Origin: Polycladomyces subterraneus
GTDB lineage: Bacteria > Bacillota > Bacilli > Thermoactinomycetales > JIR-001
Assembly: GCF_030433435.1 (NCBI RefSeq)
Contig: NZ_JANRHH010000012.1
Coordinates: 1-64,000, forward strand
DNA length: 64,000 nucleotides
Direction of reading: 5' to 3'
Shown here: piece after piece, positions 16,685 through 25,404 of the stretch
How the letters are laid out: each line of letters begins with the position of its first letter
Position numbering within the stretch: position 1 is the stretch's first letter
Made by a program: the position numbers and the translations under genes
The notes under the pieces: generated by a model
The model's database searches: none
What the model saw: the letters and a program-made list of their open reading frames with translations, nothing else
Told to the model about the DNA's origin: nothing

Positions 16685-17935
16685 ATGGGTATCGTAGTAC
16701 AAAAATTTGGCGGGACATCTGTAGGCAGTATCGAACGGATTCGCAATGTGGCACGAAGAATCAGGGAAGTCCATTCCCAAGGGCACCAGGTGGTGGTCAC
16801 CGTCTCGGCGATGGGCAAACAGACGGATGAGCTGGTGGCGCTGGCGGGGCAGATCACTGACGACCCCTCCCCGCGGGAGATGGACATGTTGCTGACGACG
16901 GGCGAGCAGATCTCGATTGCCCTTTTGACCATGGCATTGCACGAGTTGGGTTTGTCCGCGCGTTCTTTTACCGGATGGCAGGCGGGTATGGTGACGGACG
17001 CCGTGCACGGGAAAGCGCGCATCAAGCGGATCGACACGGAGAAGATTCGTCAATGTTTGGATCGCGGTGAAATCGTCGTTGTTGCCGGATTTCAGGGCAT
17101 CAGTGAGGACGGGGAGATCACCACGCTGGGTCGCGGAGGCTCGGATACGACTGCTGTGGCGTTGGCTGCGGCGTTGTCTGCCGATTATTGCGAGATCAAT
17201 ACGGATGTACCTGGCGTGTTTACGACTGATCCGCGTATTGTCCCGCAAGCGCGGAAGTTGGATGAAATCTCGTTCGATGAAATGCTGGAGCTGGCCAATT
17301 TGGGAGCGGCGGTTCTCCATCCTCGTTCCGTCGAGTGCGCCATGAAACACAATGTGCCGTTGGTGGTCCGTTCCAGCTTTACCGAGGAGCCGGGAACTTG
17401 GGTAAAGGAGAGTGTCACGATGGAAGATACGTTGCATGTGCGCGGCATTGCCTATGATCTCAAAGTCGCCCGGATCAAGGTGCTGGGCTTGCCTAACCGG
17501 GTGGAGACGTTGTCTCGGTTGTTCGGTCTCTTGGCCGACGCCCACATCAATGTGGACATGATTGTGCAGAGCGAACATGACGCTGAAGTGATCGATGTGG
17601 CTTTCAGTGTGGGAGAAGACGAGTGGAAGCAGGCACGGAATGTGATCGAGCAGAACCGCGAGACGCTCGGATATGTCAAAGTGATCTCGGAAACGGGATT
17701 GGCCAAGGTTTCCGCTGTGGGTGCAGGCATGGTCACCAATCCGGGTGTGGCGGCACGGATGTTTACGGCTTTGACGGATGCGGGTATCCGGATCAAAATG
17801 GTAAGCACATCCGAAATCAAAATCTCTTGCGCGATTGCACGGGAACGCGCGAAAGATGCGGTTCGTGAATTGCATACCGCATTTGGTTTGGATGTGAATA
17901 TACAACAAGAGGTACCGTCGACTGTGGGTGTGTGA
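16685..17935 (+). CDS. lysC: Lysine-regulated aspartokinase II
   Basis: A 416-residue aspartate kinase that phosphorylates aspartate, the first step to lysine, threonine, methionine and diaminopimelate. The N-terminal kinase domain begins MGIVVQKFGGTSVGS and has TTLGRGGSDTTAVALAAALS; two ACT domains follow from about residue 255 (ARIKVLGLPNRVETLSRLFG). Start ATG 16685 follows GAGAGGAG. An internal in-frame ATG at 17420 (codon 246) is preceded by AAAGGAG at 17404-17410; it matches the known internal start of the beta subunit in B. subtilis LysC. Controlled by the L-box. Confidence 0.96.
   Translation: MGIVVQKFGGTSVGSIERIRNVARRIREVHSQGHQVVVTVSAMGKQTDELVALAGQITDDPSPREMDMLLTTGEQISIALLTMALHELGLSARSFTGWQAGMVTDAVHGKARIKRIDTEKIRQCLDRGEIVVVAGFQGISEDGEITTLGRGGSDTTAVALAAALSADYCEINTDVPGVFTTDPRIVPQARKLDEISFDEMLELANLGAAVLHPRSVECAMKHNVPLVVRSSFTEEPGTWVKESVTMEDTLHVRGIAYDLKVARIKVLGLPNRVETLSRLFGLLADAHINVDMIVQSEHDAEVIDVAFSVGEDEWKQARNVIEQNRETLGYVKVISETGLAKVSAVGAGMVTNPGVAARMFTALTDAGIRIKMVSTSEIKISCAIARERAKDAVRELHTAFGLDVNIQQEVPSTVGV
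17404..17422 (+). promoter_or_regulatory. Internal ribosome site and start for the LysC beta subunit
   Basis: AAAGGAG (17404-17410) lies 9 bases before the in-frame ATG 17420. Translation from here would give a 171-residue protein holding only the two ACT domains, as in the alpha2-beta2 aspartokinase II of B. subtilis. Confidence 0.75.
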
Positions 17936-18555
17936 CGCAGTTCGGACGGAGACTTGCATCCGGCGAACAGGTACCGTCGGATCTCTGCCGGTAAGGGTGG
18001 CCTGTTTCCCTCGAGCGGACCTTTGAACGAAAGTGAAAGGAGCATGAGGGAAACGGGCATACCCAAATAAAAGGATTGATCAGAGACATCCAGTGTGCGT
18101 CTGACAAAGGGTGAAATGGAGGGAACCCTTTCCCAAGGGGGAGAGACTTCACCGCGTGTGAACAAATCGGGAAAGAGGAGCCGCCCAGTTCGATCTATTG
18201 ATTTACCAGACAGGCTCTTAGTACTGATACTTCCAATCGGAAACATCATCACTTTTTTCACTGACATCCCAACGTGAAAAGGGATCGGAGGTTGGTTTGA
18301 TCACGGGGCGTTTCCCGTAGGTCACTCGACTTATCCGGTTCCTACTTTCGTTGGGATGTATTCATTTGTGAAATAAATTGAAAATTGAGTAGAGGGGAAG
18401 GATTTTTTCTATTGGGACGGAATATAGTAAAAGGGACAGTGTAGGTTGTTCGCCTAGTTGCGGACAGGTTGTCCAGTGTTTTCTTGTTTTGCTCATCTTA
18501 TTCTAATTGGAACGGATGATCCGTTCGCGATCGCAAGATTCAAGGGGGTTTGTCT
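17936..18555 (+). other. 620-base untranslated region with stem-loops before oppA
   Basis: No credible gene. Visible structure includes: a long arm pair GGGT-GCCTGTTTCCCTC (17995-18012) with GAGGGAAACGGGC-ACCC (18046-18064) enclosing CCTTT/AAAGG; AAAGGGT/ACCCTTT (18106-18112, 18125-18131); an 11-bp pair ACATCCCAACG/CGTTGGGATGT (18264-18274, 18349-18359) enclosing ACGGG/CCCGT; and GGACA/TGTCC near 18450-18475. No known riboswitch pattern was recognised. It is either the lysC 3' region plus an oppA leader, or holds an RNA gene. Confidence 0.5.
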
Positions 18556-20178
18556 ATGAAAAGATGGGTGGCAACAACAACCGCAATCCTTATGGTACTC
18601 AGCATGGTGTTGCTGGCTGCTTGCGGTAAGGATAGCAGCAACGCCATGGCTGAAAAACAGGTACTTAACGTCGGTTATATTACAAGCGAACCACCAGCAC
18701 TGGACCCGTTGAAGGGAACCGATGAAATTTCCGATTTGGTTATGCGGCATGTTTTGGAAGGGTTGGTCCGTCTGGATGAAAACGGAAATCCCATTCCCGG
18801 TATTGCCACCAAATGGGACGTCATGGACGGTGGGAAAAAAATCATTTTCCACCTGCGTGACGCCAAATGGTCCAACGGTGATCCGGTCACCGCACAGGAC
18901 TTCGAATATGCGTGGAAGCGGATGCTAGACCCGAAAAACGCGGCGGAGTACGCTTATCAGTTGTTTTATCTGAAAAACGGCGAGGCGTACAACTCGGGCA
19001 AAGCCAAAGCGGAAGACGTGGGAGTCAAGGCGTTGGATGACAAAACGTTGGAGGTTACCCTCGAATCTCCAACTCCGTATTTTATCCCGCTTACGGCCTT
19101 TCATGCGCTATTCCCGGTTGATAAGAAAGTGGCCGAAAAAAACCCGAACTGGGGAACCGATGCCAAAACCTATGTCGGCAATGATCCTTTCCTGCTCAAA
19201 ACGTGGGTGCATGACAAGAAAATCGAGTTGGTCAAAAACCCGAATTATTGGGATGCAAAGAATGTCAAGCTGACGCAGATCAACTTCCCGTTCATCGGTG
19301 AGGAGCAAACCGAGTACCAAATGTATGTATCCGGCTCGCTGGACATGAGCCGAAATGTTCCTCCTGACTTGGCGGTAGGGTTAATCAAAGAGAAAAAAGC
19401 CAAGATCATACATCAACCAGCATTGTATTACTATATCTTCAACACCAAGAAAAAACCGTTTGACAACGTAAAAATCCGCAAGGCCTTTTCCTTGGCCATC
19501 GACCGGGAAGCGATCGTGAAGGACGTCCTGGGTCAGGGACAAACGCCGGCCACCGGCTGGGTGCCGTGGGGAATTCGAGATTTCAACCAGAATAAAGAGT
19601 GGGTACAAACGCATGCCCCGTACATCCAACCCAAGGCCAATCCGGCAGAGGCCAAAAAGCTGCTGCAGGAAGGTATGAAGGAAGAAGGCATTACGCAATT
19701 GCCTGATATCACCATCTCGTACAACACCAACGAGGGGCACAAGAAAATCGCCGAAGCCATCCAGCAGATGTGGAAGCAAAATCTAGGCGTCAACGTCAAA
19801 CTGGCCAACACGGAGTGGAAGGTGTTCCTCGATAACCTGACCCAAGGCAACTTCCAGGTCGCCCGCTACGGTTGGGTTCCCGATTATATGGACCCGATGA
19901 CGTTTATGGACATGTGGGTGACCGGCGGGGGTAACAACAACGCCAAATACAGCAATCCGCAATATGATGCGTTGATCAAGCAGGCCAAAGCGACCGGGGA
20001 TCAAAAGGTGCGGATGGAAGCAATGCACAAAGCGGAAGACATTCTCGCCCGGGATATGCCGGTTGCGCCGATCTACAACTACACCCAAGTTTATCTGTTG
20101 AAGGATTATGTCAAAGGGGTCGAAATCGAGCCTGACGGTTCGTTCACCTTCACTCACGCTTATCTGACGGAAAAATAA
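18556..20178 (+). CDS. oppA: Oligopeptide ABC transporter substrate-binding lipoprotein
   Basis: A 540-residue solute-binding protein anchored by a lipobox (LLAAC, Cys at residue 23). SBP_bac_5 features are PALDPLKGTDEISDLVMRHV, FHLRDAKWSNGDPVTAQDFE and KIRKAFSLAIDREAIVKDV. It captures peptides outside the membrane for OppBC. ATG 18556 follows AAGGGGG; a TTG two codons earlier is less likely. A likely attenuator separates it from oppB, which would give excess binding protein. Confidence 0.95.
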   Translation: MKRWVATTTAILMVLSMVLLAACGKDSSNAMAEKQVLNVGYITSEPPALDPLKGTDEISDLVMRHVLEGLVRLDENGNPIPGIATKWDVMDGGKKIIFHLRDAKWSNGDPVTAQDFEYAWKRMLDPKNAAEYAYQLFYLKNGEAYNSGKAKAEDVGVKALDDKTLEVTLESPTPYFIPLTAFHALFPVDKKVAEKNPNWGTDAKTYVGNDPFLLKTWVHDKKIELVKNPNYWDAKNVKLTQINFPFIGEEQTEYQMYVSGSLDMSRNVPPDLAVGLIKEKKAKIIHQPALYYYIFNTKKKPFDNVKIRKAFSLAIDREAIVKDVLGQGQTPATGWVPWGIRDFNQNKEWVQTHAPYIQPKANPAEAKKLLQEGMKEEGITQLPDITISYNTNEGHKKIAEAIQQMWKQNLGVNVKLANTEWKVFLDNLTQGNFQVARYGWVPDYMDPMTFMDMWVTGGGNNNAKYSNPQYDALIKQAKATGDQKVRMEAMHKAEDILARDMPVAPIYNYTQVYLLKDYVKGVEIEPDGSFTFTHAYLTEK

Positions 20179-20200
20179 AGAAGGGGACCACAGTCCGGAG

Positions 20201-20243
20201 GGTCACCTGCAATGGGTGGCCTTCCTCTTGTCTTATTTATTTT
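20201..20243 (+). terminator. Attenuator hairpin between oppA and oppB
   Basis: GGTCACC/GGGTGGCC (20201-20207 and 20215-20221) forms a seven-pair stem with one G-U pair, followed by a T-rich stretch TTCCTCTTGTCTTATTTATT. Partial termination here would raise oppA expression over oppBCD. Confidence 0.65.
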
Positions 20244-20265
20244 GGACGGCAGAGGTGGTGGATGC

Positions 20266-21198
20266 ATGCTTCGCTATCTGGGACAACGATTGGTGATGAT
20301 GTTGGTTTCCCTGTGGTTGATCGCCACACTTACGTTCATGATGATGCTGGCGGTGCCGGGCGATCCGTTCACCGGTGAGAAAAAATTGCCGCCGGAAACT
20401 CTGAAAAACCTTAAAGCGGCGTATCATTTGGACAAGTCTTACCCGGAGCAGTATCTCTACTATATGAAAAATCTGGTGATGTTGGATCTCGGTCCATCGA
20501 TCAAATACACCACCCGCACGGTCAACCAGATTATCAGCGAAGGATTTCCCGCATCCGCCCAGTTGGGGGTGCAAGCGATCATCCTGTCGCTGATTCTCGG
20601 TTTGTTGTTGGGTGCGATCGCTGCGCTCCGGCAAAACCGTATCCCGGATTATACGGCTACCTTGATCGCCGTATTGGGCGTATCGGTTCCCAGCTTCGTC
20701 CTGGCGCCGATTCTGCAAAAATATCTGGGGCTGGAGTGGGAACTGCTCCCGATCGCGACTTGGGATGGGTTTGAATACAGCATCATGCCGACGATCGCGT
20801 TGGCCGTACTGCCGTTGGCGATGGTGACGCGGCTGATGCGTTCCAGCATGCTGGAAGTGCTGAGTCAGGATTACATCCGAACCGCTCGTTCCAAGGGATT
20901 GTCACCGAGCCGCGTCATCGTTCGCCATACCTTGCGCAATGCGATCCTGCCGGTGGTGACCATCATGGGGCCGCTGACCGCAGGCATTTTGACCGGAAGT
21001 TTCGTCATAGAGAAGATCTTTTCGATCCCCGGCATTGGGAAATATTTCGTCGATAGCGTGACCAACCGCGATTACCCGGTGATCATGGGGATCACGATCT
21101 TCTATTCCGCTATCCTCATCTTGATGAACTTTCTCGTGGATTTGATTTATGGTTGGGTTGATCCACGGATCAAAGTCGGACACAAGGAGGCGAGCTGA
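20266..21198 (+). CDS. oppB: Oligopeptide ABC transporter permease B
   Basis: A 310-residue membrane permease with six predicted membrane segments, starting MLRYLGQRLVMMLVSLWLIA as typical OppB/DppB. The EAA loop is seen in YIRTARSKGLSPSRVIVRHT. It forms the translocation channel with OppC. ATG 20266 follows an AGAGGTGGTGG ribosome site; the longer open frame upstream lies in the attenuator. The stop is one base before the oppC start, so the genes are coupled. Confidence 0.94.
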   Translation: MLRYLGQRLVMMLVSLWLIATLTFMMMLAVPGDPFTGEKKLPPETLKNLKAAYHLDKSYPEQYLYYMKNLVMLDLGPSIKYTTRTVNQIISEGFPASAQLGVQAIILSLILGLLLGAIAALRQNRIPDYTATLIAVLGVSVPSFVLAPILQKYLGLEWELLPIATWDGFEYSIMPTIALAVLPLAMVTRLMRSSMLEVLSQDYIRTARSKGLSPSRVIVRHTLRNAILPVVTIMGPLTAGILTGSFVIEKIFSIPGIGKYFVDSVTNRDYPVIMGITIFYSAILILMNFLVDLIYGWVDPRIKVGHKEAS

Positions 21199-21199
21199 G

Positions 21200-22117
21200 A
21201 TGGCGATTCCGGCACAACGTTTTGAACGGGTACCCAAACGGTCACTGGAGGCGGAAAGGATCAAACGGCCCAGCGTCAACTATACCCAAGACGTCTGGCG
21301 ACGGCTGAAACAAAACAAACTGGCGATGGCCGGACTGGTGACGATCATTCTGCTTGCGGTCATGTCGATCATTGGTCCGCATTTATCTTCCTATTCGTAC
21401 TATGAGCAGGATTTGAACGGAAAAAATATGGAGCCTTCAAGCGAGCACTGGTTTGGCACCGACGATCTGGGCAGGGATGTCTTTGTCCGCACTTGGTACG
21501 GTGGACGCATTTCACTGGAGATCGGACTGGCCGCCGCCCTGATCGATTTGTGCATCGGCGTGTTGTACGGCGGCATTGCCGGTTATCGCGGTGGCAAGGT
21601 GGACGAAGTGATGATGCGGATCGTGGACATTTTGTGGGGGTTGCCGTATCTGCTCACCGTCGTGTTGCTTCTGGTTGTGCTGGAGCCGGGTTTGGGCACG
21701 ATCATCATCGCGTTGACCGCCACAGGGTGGCTCAATATGGCACGGCTGGTACGGGGACAGGTACTGCAGTTGAAACAACAGGAGTTCGTGCTGGCCGCAC
21801 GCACCCTGGGAGCCGATACCAAGCGCCTCCTGTTCAAACATTTGATTCCCAACGCCATGGGTCCCATCATTGTCATGCTGACGTTTACGGTGCCCAATGC
21901 CATTTTCGCCGAAGCGTTCCTCAGCTTTCTGGGATTGGGCGTGCAGGCACCGCAAGCCAGTTGGGGAACGATGATCAACGACTCGTTGGTCGTGATCTTT
22001 TCGGAAGATTGGTGGCGGCTGTTTTTCCCCGCCTTTTTCCTCAGCTTGACGATGCTGGCCTTCAACGTGTTCGGTGACGGTCTACGTGACGCACTTGATC
22101 CCAAGATGCGGAAATGA
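21200..22117 (+). CDS. oppC: Oligopeptide ABC transporter permease C
   Basis: A 305-residue permease. The N-terminal cytoplasmic segment and first helix (RRLKQNKLAMAGLVTIILLA) are OppC/DppC-like; HWFGTDDLGRDVFVRTWYGG and the EAA loop FVLAARTLGADTKRLLFKHL are family signatures. AAGGAGG precedes ATG 21200. It partners OppB. Confidence 0.95.
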   Translation: MAIPAQRFERVPKRSLEAERIKRPSVNYTQDVWRRLKQNKLAMAGLVTIILLAVMSIIGPHLSSYSYYEQDLNGKNMEPSSEHWFGTDDLGRDVFVRTWYGGRISLEIGLAAALIDLCIGVLYGGIAGYRGGKVDEVMMRIVDILWGLPYLLTVVLLLVVLEPGLGTIIIALTATGWLNMARLVRGQVLQLKQQEFVLAARTLGADTKRLLFKHLIPNAMGPIIVMLTFTVPNAIFAEAFLSFLGLGVQAPQASWGTMINDSLVVIFSEDWWRLFFPAFFLSLTMLAFNVFGDGLRDALDPKMRK

Positions 22118-22129
22118 GGTGGTTTCAAC

Positions 22130-23146
22130 GTGGCATTGTTGGAGATTCGCGATTTGCACGTGTCGTTTCACACCTATGCAGGAGAAGTTCAAGCGGTCCG
22201 CGGTGTCAATCTGACGTTGGAAAAGGGAGAAGCATTGGCCATTGTTGGGGAATCCGGCAGCGGCAAAAGTGTGACGGCCCAGGCGATCATGCGGTTGATC
22301 CCGTCGCCGCCCGGCAAAATCAAGCGCGGTGAAATCCTTTTCGACGGGAACGATCTGTTAAAATTGACGGAAAAAGAAATGTTCCGGGTGCGCGGTTCGG
22401 AGATCGGGATGATCTTTCAGGACCCGATGACGTCGCTCAACCCGACGATGACGGTGGGCAAGCAGATCATGGAAGGGCTAATTTGGCACCAGCGCATTTC
22501 CCCATCCGAAGCGCGCCAACGCGCGGTGGAAATGTTGCGTTTGGTGGGCATTCCCAGCCCTGAAACACGGATCAACAATTATCCGCACGAATTCAGCGGC
22601 GGGATGCGGCAACGGGCCATGATCGCCATCGCGTTGGCCTGCAACCCGAAGATTTTGATCGCGGATGAGCCGACAACTGCTTTGGACGTGACCATTCAGG
22701 CACAGATCATCGAACTGCTGAAGGAACTGCAAAAGAAAACGGACACCGCTGTTATCTTGATCACCCACGATTTGGGTGTGGTGGCGGAAATGGCGCAACG
22801 TGTGGCGGTGATGTACGGGGGTAAGGTGGTGGAGACGGGAACGGTGGAAGAGATCTTCTACCGGCCGCGTCATCCGTACACCTGGGGGCTGTTGGCTTCC
22901 ATGCCTCGGCTCGATTTGGACCGGAAGCAGGAGTTGAAACCGATCCCCGGGTCCCCGCCGGATCTGTTGGACCCGCCCAAGGGTTGCCCGTTTGCCGATC
23001 GTTGTCCGTACACGATGCATATATGCAACGACGAGATGCCCGAAGTTAGTGAGGTATCCCAAACGCATCGCGTCAGCTGCTGGCTGGAACACCCGGAAGC
23101 GCCGTCCGTCACGAACGAACCGATCGTGCGCATATCGTCCAAGTAA
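22130..23146 (+). CDS. oppD: Oligopeptide ABC transporter ATP-binding protein
   Basis: A 338-residue ATPase with Walker A GESGSGKS, signature FSGGMRQR, Walker [13 protein letters not shown] and the switch ITHDLGVV. The C-terminal oligopeptide/dipeptide domain has the clustered cysteines [14 protein letters not shown], known in this family to bind an iron-sulfur cluster. GTG start 22130 follows GAGGTGG. The usual partner ATPase OppF is missing; the next gene is metX. The transporter either uses OppF from elsewhere or works with an OppD homodimer. Confidence 0.94.
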   Translation: MALLEIRDLHVSFHTYAGEVQAVRGVNLTLEKGEALAIVGESGSGKSVTAQAIMRLIPSPPGKIKRGEILFDGNDLLKLTEKEMFRVRGSEIGMIFQDPMTSLNPTMTVGKQIMEGLIWHQRISPSEARQRAVEMLRLVGIPSPETRINNYPHEFSGGMRQRAMIAIALACNPKILIADEPTTALDVTIQAQIIELLKELQKKTDTAVILITHDLGVVAEMAQRVAVMYGGKVVETGTVEEIFYRPRHPYTWGLLASMPRLDLDRKQELKPIPGSPPDLLDPPKGCPFADRCPYTMHICNDEMPEVSEVSQTHRVSCWLEHPEAPSVTNEPIVRISSK

Positions 23147-23205
23147 ACATTGACAGAAATTTCGATCCATCGTATCATAACTTCAAATACGAATATCAGG
23201 AAACA

Positions 23206-23349
23206 CCTTCTTATCCAGAGTGGCGGAGGGACTGGCCCGATGAAGCCCGGCAACCACCCCGTTTACCCGTGTGTATTGAAAGCACACATTAATCGGCGGG
23301 GAATGGTGCCAATTCCTGCAGAACCGACAGGTTCTGAGAGATGAGAAGG
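23206..23349 (+). promoter_or_regulatory. SAM-I riboswitch (S-box)
   Basis: The full S-box pattern is present: closing stem CCTTCTTAT/ATGAGAAGG (23206-23214, 23341-23349), CCAGAGTGGCGGAGGGA, CTGGCCCGATGAAGCCCGGC, AACC, GGTGCCAATTCCTGCAGA. It senses S-adenosylmethionine and should switch off metX when SAM is abundant. Confidence 0.98.
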
Positions 23350-23380
23350 GGGACGGACTGCAATGGGATTGGAGCAGACG

Positions 23381-23415
23381 ACACCCTCTTCTGATCGAAG
23401 AGGGTGTTTCCTTTT
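23381..23415 (+). terminator. Riboswitch-controlled terminator of metX
   Basis: ACACCCTCTTC/GAAGAGGGTGT with a five-base loop followed by TTCCTTTT. It lies between the S-box and the metX ribosome site. Confidence 0.92.
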
Positions 23416-23434
23416 GAAAAAGGAGAGAAAACGC

Positions 23435-24526
23435 GTGGTAGCCAGCGTCGATACGGTGACAAAGAAAACGGTGGCCGTGGGGCCGGTAGCGTTGGAATGC
23501 GGGGAAACACTGCAGGATGTGCACATCGCGGTGGAGACAGTGGGGAGACTGTCGGCGGACCGGGACAACGTCGTTTTAGTTTGTCACGCGTTGACAGGAG
23601 ATGCGCATGCCGTCGGGGATGAACGGGAACCGGGCTGGTGGGACGGATTGATCGGGCCTGGTCGTTATATTGACACCAACCGGTATTTTGTCGTCACCAC
23701 CAATGTACTCGGTGGTTGTAATGGCAGTACGGGTCCGTCATCCATCAATCCGGCCACGGGGCGGCCCTATGGTTCGGCTTTTCCCCCGGTCACCATTCGG
23801 GATATGGTCCATGTGCAATATCGTACGCTTCAGGAATTGGGCATCGATCGGGTTCATACCATCGTCGGCGGTTCCATGGGGGGAATGCAGGTACTGGAAT
23901 GGGGCATCTTATACCCTGAAGCGGTGGCGAATCTGATCCCCATCGCCACCACAACCGCGTTGTCCCCCATGGCCATCGCCTACAACGACATCGGACGCCA
24001 AGCCATCATGTCCGATCCGGACTGGCAGGGAGGCGATTACTACCCGGGGCCGGGGCCGAAAAAAGGGCTGGCTATCGCCCGGATGGTCGGAATGGTCACC
24101 TATCGGACGGACGCATTGTTCCATCAGCGGTTCCAACGCCGTTTGCAGACCGAGGTACCGGAATGGTCCCGGGACGCAACATTTCAAGTGGAAAGCTATC
24201 TGCGCTATCAGGGAGAAAAGCTGGTTAACCGGTTTGATGCCAACAGCTATTTATGTCTGCTCAAAGCGATGGACACGCATGATGTGGGCAGGGGACGCGG
24301 CGGAATGGCGTCCGCGCTGTCAAAGATCCGCTCTCGCGTGCTGATCATCGGCATTGAGGAGGATCGGTTGTTTCAAATTGAGGAGCAACGGACACTGTTT
24401 CGGGAATTACGGGCGCTAGGAAAAGATACGCAACTGTGGGAAATTCAATCCCCGTACGGCCATGATGCGTTTTTGATCGAATATGAAAAGATGGGACCGG
24501 CAATCCGGCAGTTTTTGGAGGGGTAG
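23435..24526 (+). CDS. metX: Homoserine O-acetyltransferase
   Basis: A 363-residue alpha/beta-hydrolase-fold acyltransferase that activates homoserine with acetyl-CoA for methionine synthesis. Family motifs are VLVCHALTGDAHAVG, VLGGCNGSTGPSS, the nucleophile elbow VGGSMGGMQVLEWG, and a C-terminal catalytic Asp/His pair (EEDRLF, SPYGHDAFL). GTG 23435 follows AAGGAGAG; an in-frame start at 23363 would fall within the riboswitch platform and is rejected. A succinyltransferase specificity cannot be excluded by reading alone. Confidence 0.94.
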   Translation: MVASVDTVTKKTVAVGPVALECGETLQDVHIAVETVGRLSADRDNVVLVCHALTGDAHAVGDEREPGWWDGLIGPGRYIDTNRYFVVTTNVLGGCNGSTGPSSINPATGRPYGSAFPPVTIRDMVHVQYRTLQELGIDRVHTIVGGSMGGMQVLEWGILYPEAVANLIPIATTTALSPMAIAYNDIGRQAIMSDPDWQGGDYYPGPGPKKGLAIARMVGMVTYRTDALFHQRFQRRLQTEVPEWSRDATFQVESYLRYQGEKLVNRFDANSYLCLLKAMDTHDVGRGRGGMASALSKIRSRVLIIGIEEDRLFQIEEQRTLFRELRALGKDTQLWEIQSPYGHDAFLIEYEKMGPAIRQFLEG

Positions 24527-24553
24527 CGATCCGGAAGACGCTGCCCCCTTTCC

Positions 24554-24583
24554 TTGACGCTGTCGAACAATTGGGAGTACAAT
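24554..24583 (+). promoter_or_regulatory. Promoter of sdhCAB
   Basis: TTGACG (24554-24559) and TACAAT (24578-24583) with an 18-base spacer, about 155 bases before sdhC, giving a long untranslated leader. Confidence 0.75.
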
Positions 24584-24737
24584 AAGGTTGTTCACAAAGT
24601 TGAAACCCCTTTCTATCTACTGGACCGCTTGAATCAAGGTACGCAGCATTTGTCGAAACCTTTGGGAAGCGGGTTGACATCACGGTTTGATCGCGCGATC
24701 AAAATCCAACTTACAAGGGGTTATTGGAGGGCGCAAG

Positions 24738-25388
24738 ATGAGCAATCACAGCAGTTTCTTCAACCGTCGGCTGCACTCGTTACTGGGTGTCATTCCGGTG
24801 GGCTTTTTTTTGGTCGAGCACTTGTTGACGAACTATTTTGCGACCAGAGGCCCCGCTGTTTTCCAAGAAAAAGTGGAGTGGATCTGGAATCTGCCGTTCC
24901 TGCTCGCCCTGGAAACGGTGTTTATCTACCTGCCGCTCTTGTATCATGCGCTGTACGGCCTGCACATCGCGTTCCAGGCGAAAAACAACGTGGTGAATCA
25001 CGGCACGTTCCGCAACTACATGTTCATGTTGCAACGGGTTACCGGTGTCATCACGCTCATTTTCGTGGGATGGCATGTATGGGAATCGCGGATTCAGGTG
25101 GCTCTGCACCACTGGACACCGCATGAGTTGACAGTAATGATGCACCAGATCCTCAGCAACAACGTCAATTTTGGATTGTACCTGATTGGGGTTGTCGCTG
25201 CTGTCTTCCACTTCAGCAACGGGATTTGGTCGTTTTTGGTCAGCTGGGGCATTACAGTCGGGCCGCGTGCACAGTATGTATCCACTTGGGTATGTGCGGT
25301 CATTTTCCTGGTTGTGTCGTACATCGGCATCAGTGCCCTGTTCGCATTCCACAATCCGGAGTTTTTGAACCAGTTGGCGCAGCGTTAA
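24738..25388 (+). CDS. sdhC: Succinate dehydrogenase cytochrome b558 subunit
   Basis: A 216-residue five-helix membrane anchor of the Bacillus-type (b558) complex II. The start FFNRRLHSLLGVIPVGFFLVE, HALYGLHIAF, LQRVTGVITLIFVGWHVWE and several helix-borne His residues fit di-heme binding. ATG 24738 follows GGAGGGC. It anchors SdhAB and reduces menaquinone. Confidence 0.95.
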   Translation: MSNHSSFFNRRLHSLLGVIPVGFFLVEHLLTNYFATRGPAVFQEKVEWIWNLPFLLALETVFIYLPLLYHALYGLHIAFQAKNNVVNHGTFRNYMFMLQRVTGVITLIFVGWHVWESRIQVALHHWTPHELTVMMHQILSNNVNFGLYLIGVVAAVFHFSNGIWSFLVSWGITVGPRAQYVSTWVCAVIFLVVSYIGISALFAFHNPEFLNQLAQR

Positions 25389-25404
25389 AAGGGGGCATTG
25401 TTCA

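Noticed and set aside
17936-18300. T-box or other known riboswitch before oppA
   Set aside because: The GGGTGG near 17995 is not followed by the T-box core (NACCGCG), and no specifier structure or standard terminator/antiterminator pair was seen.
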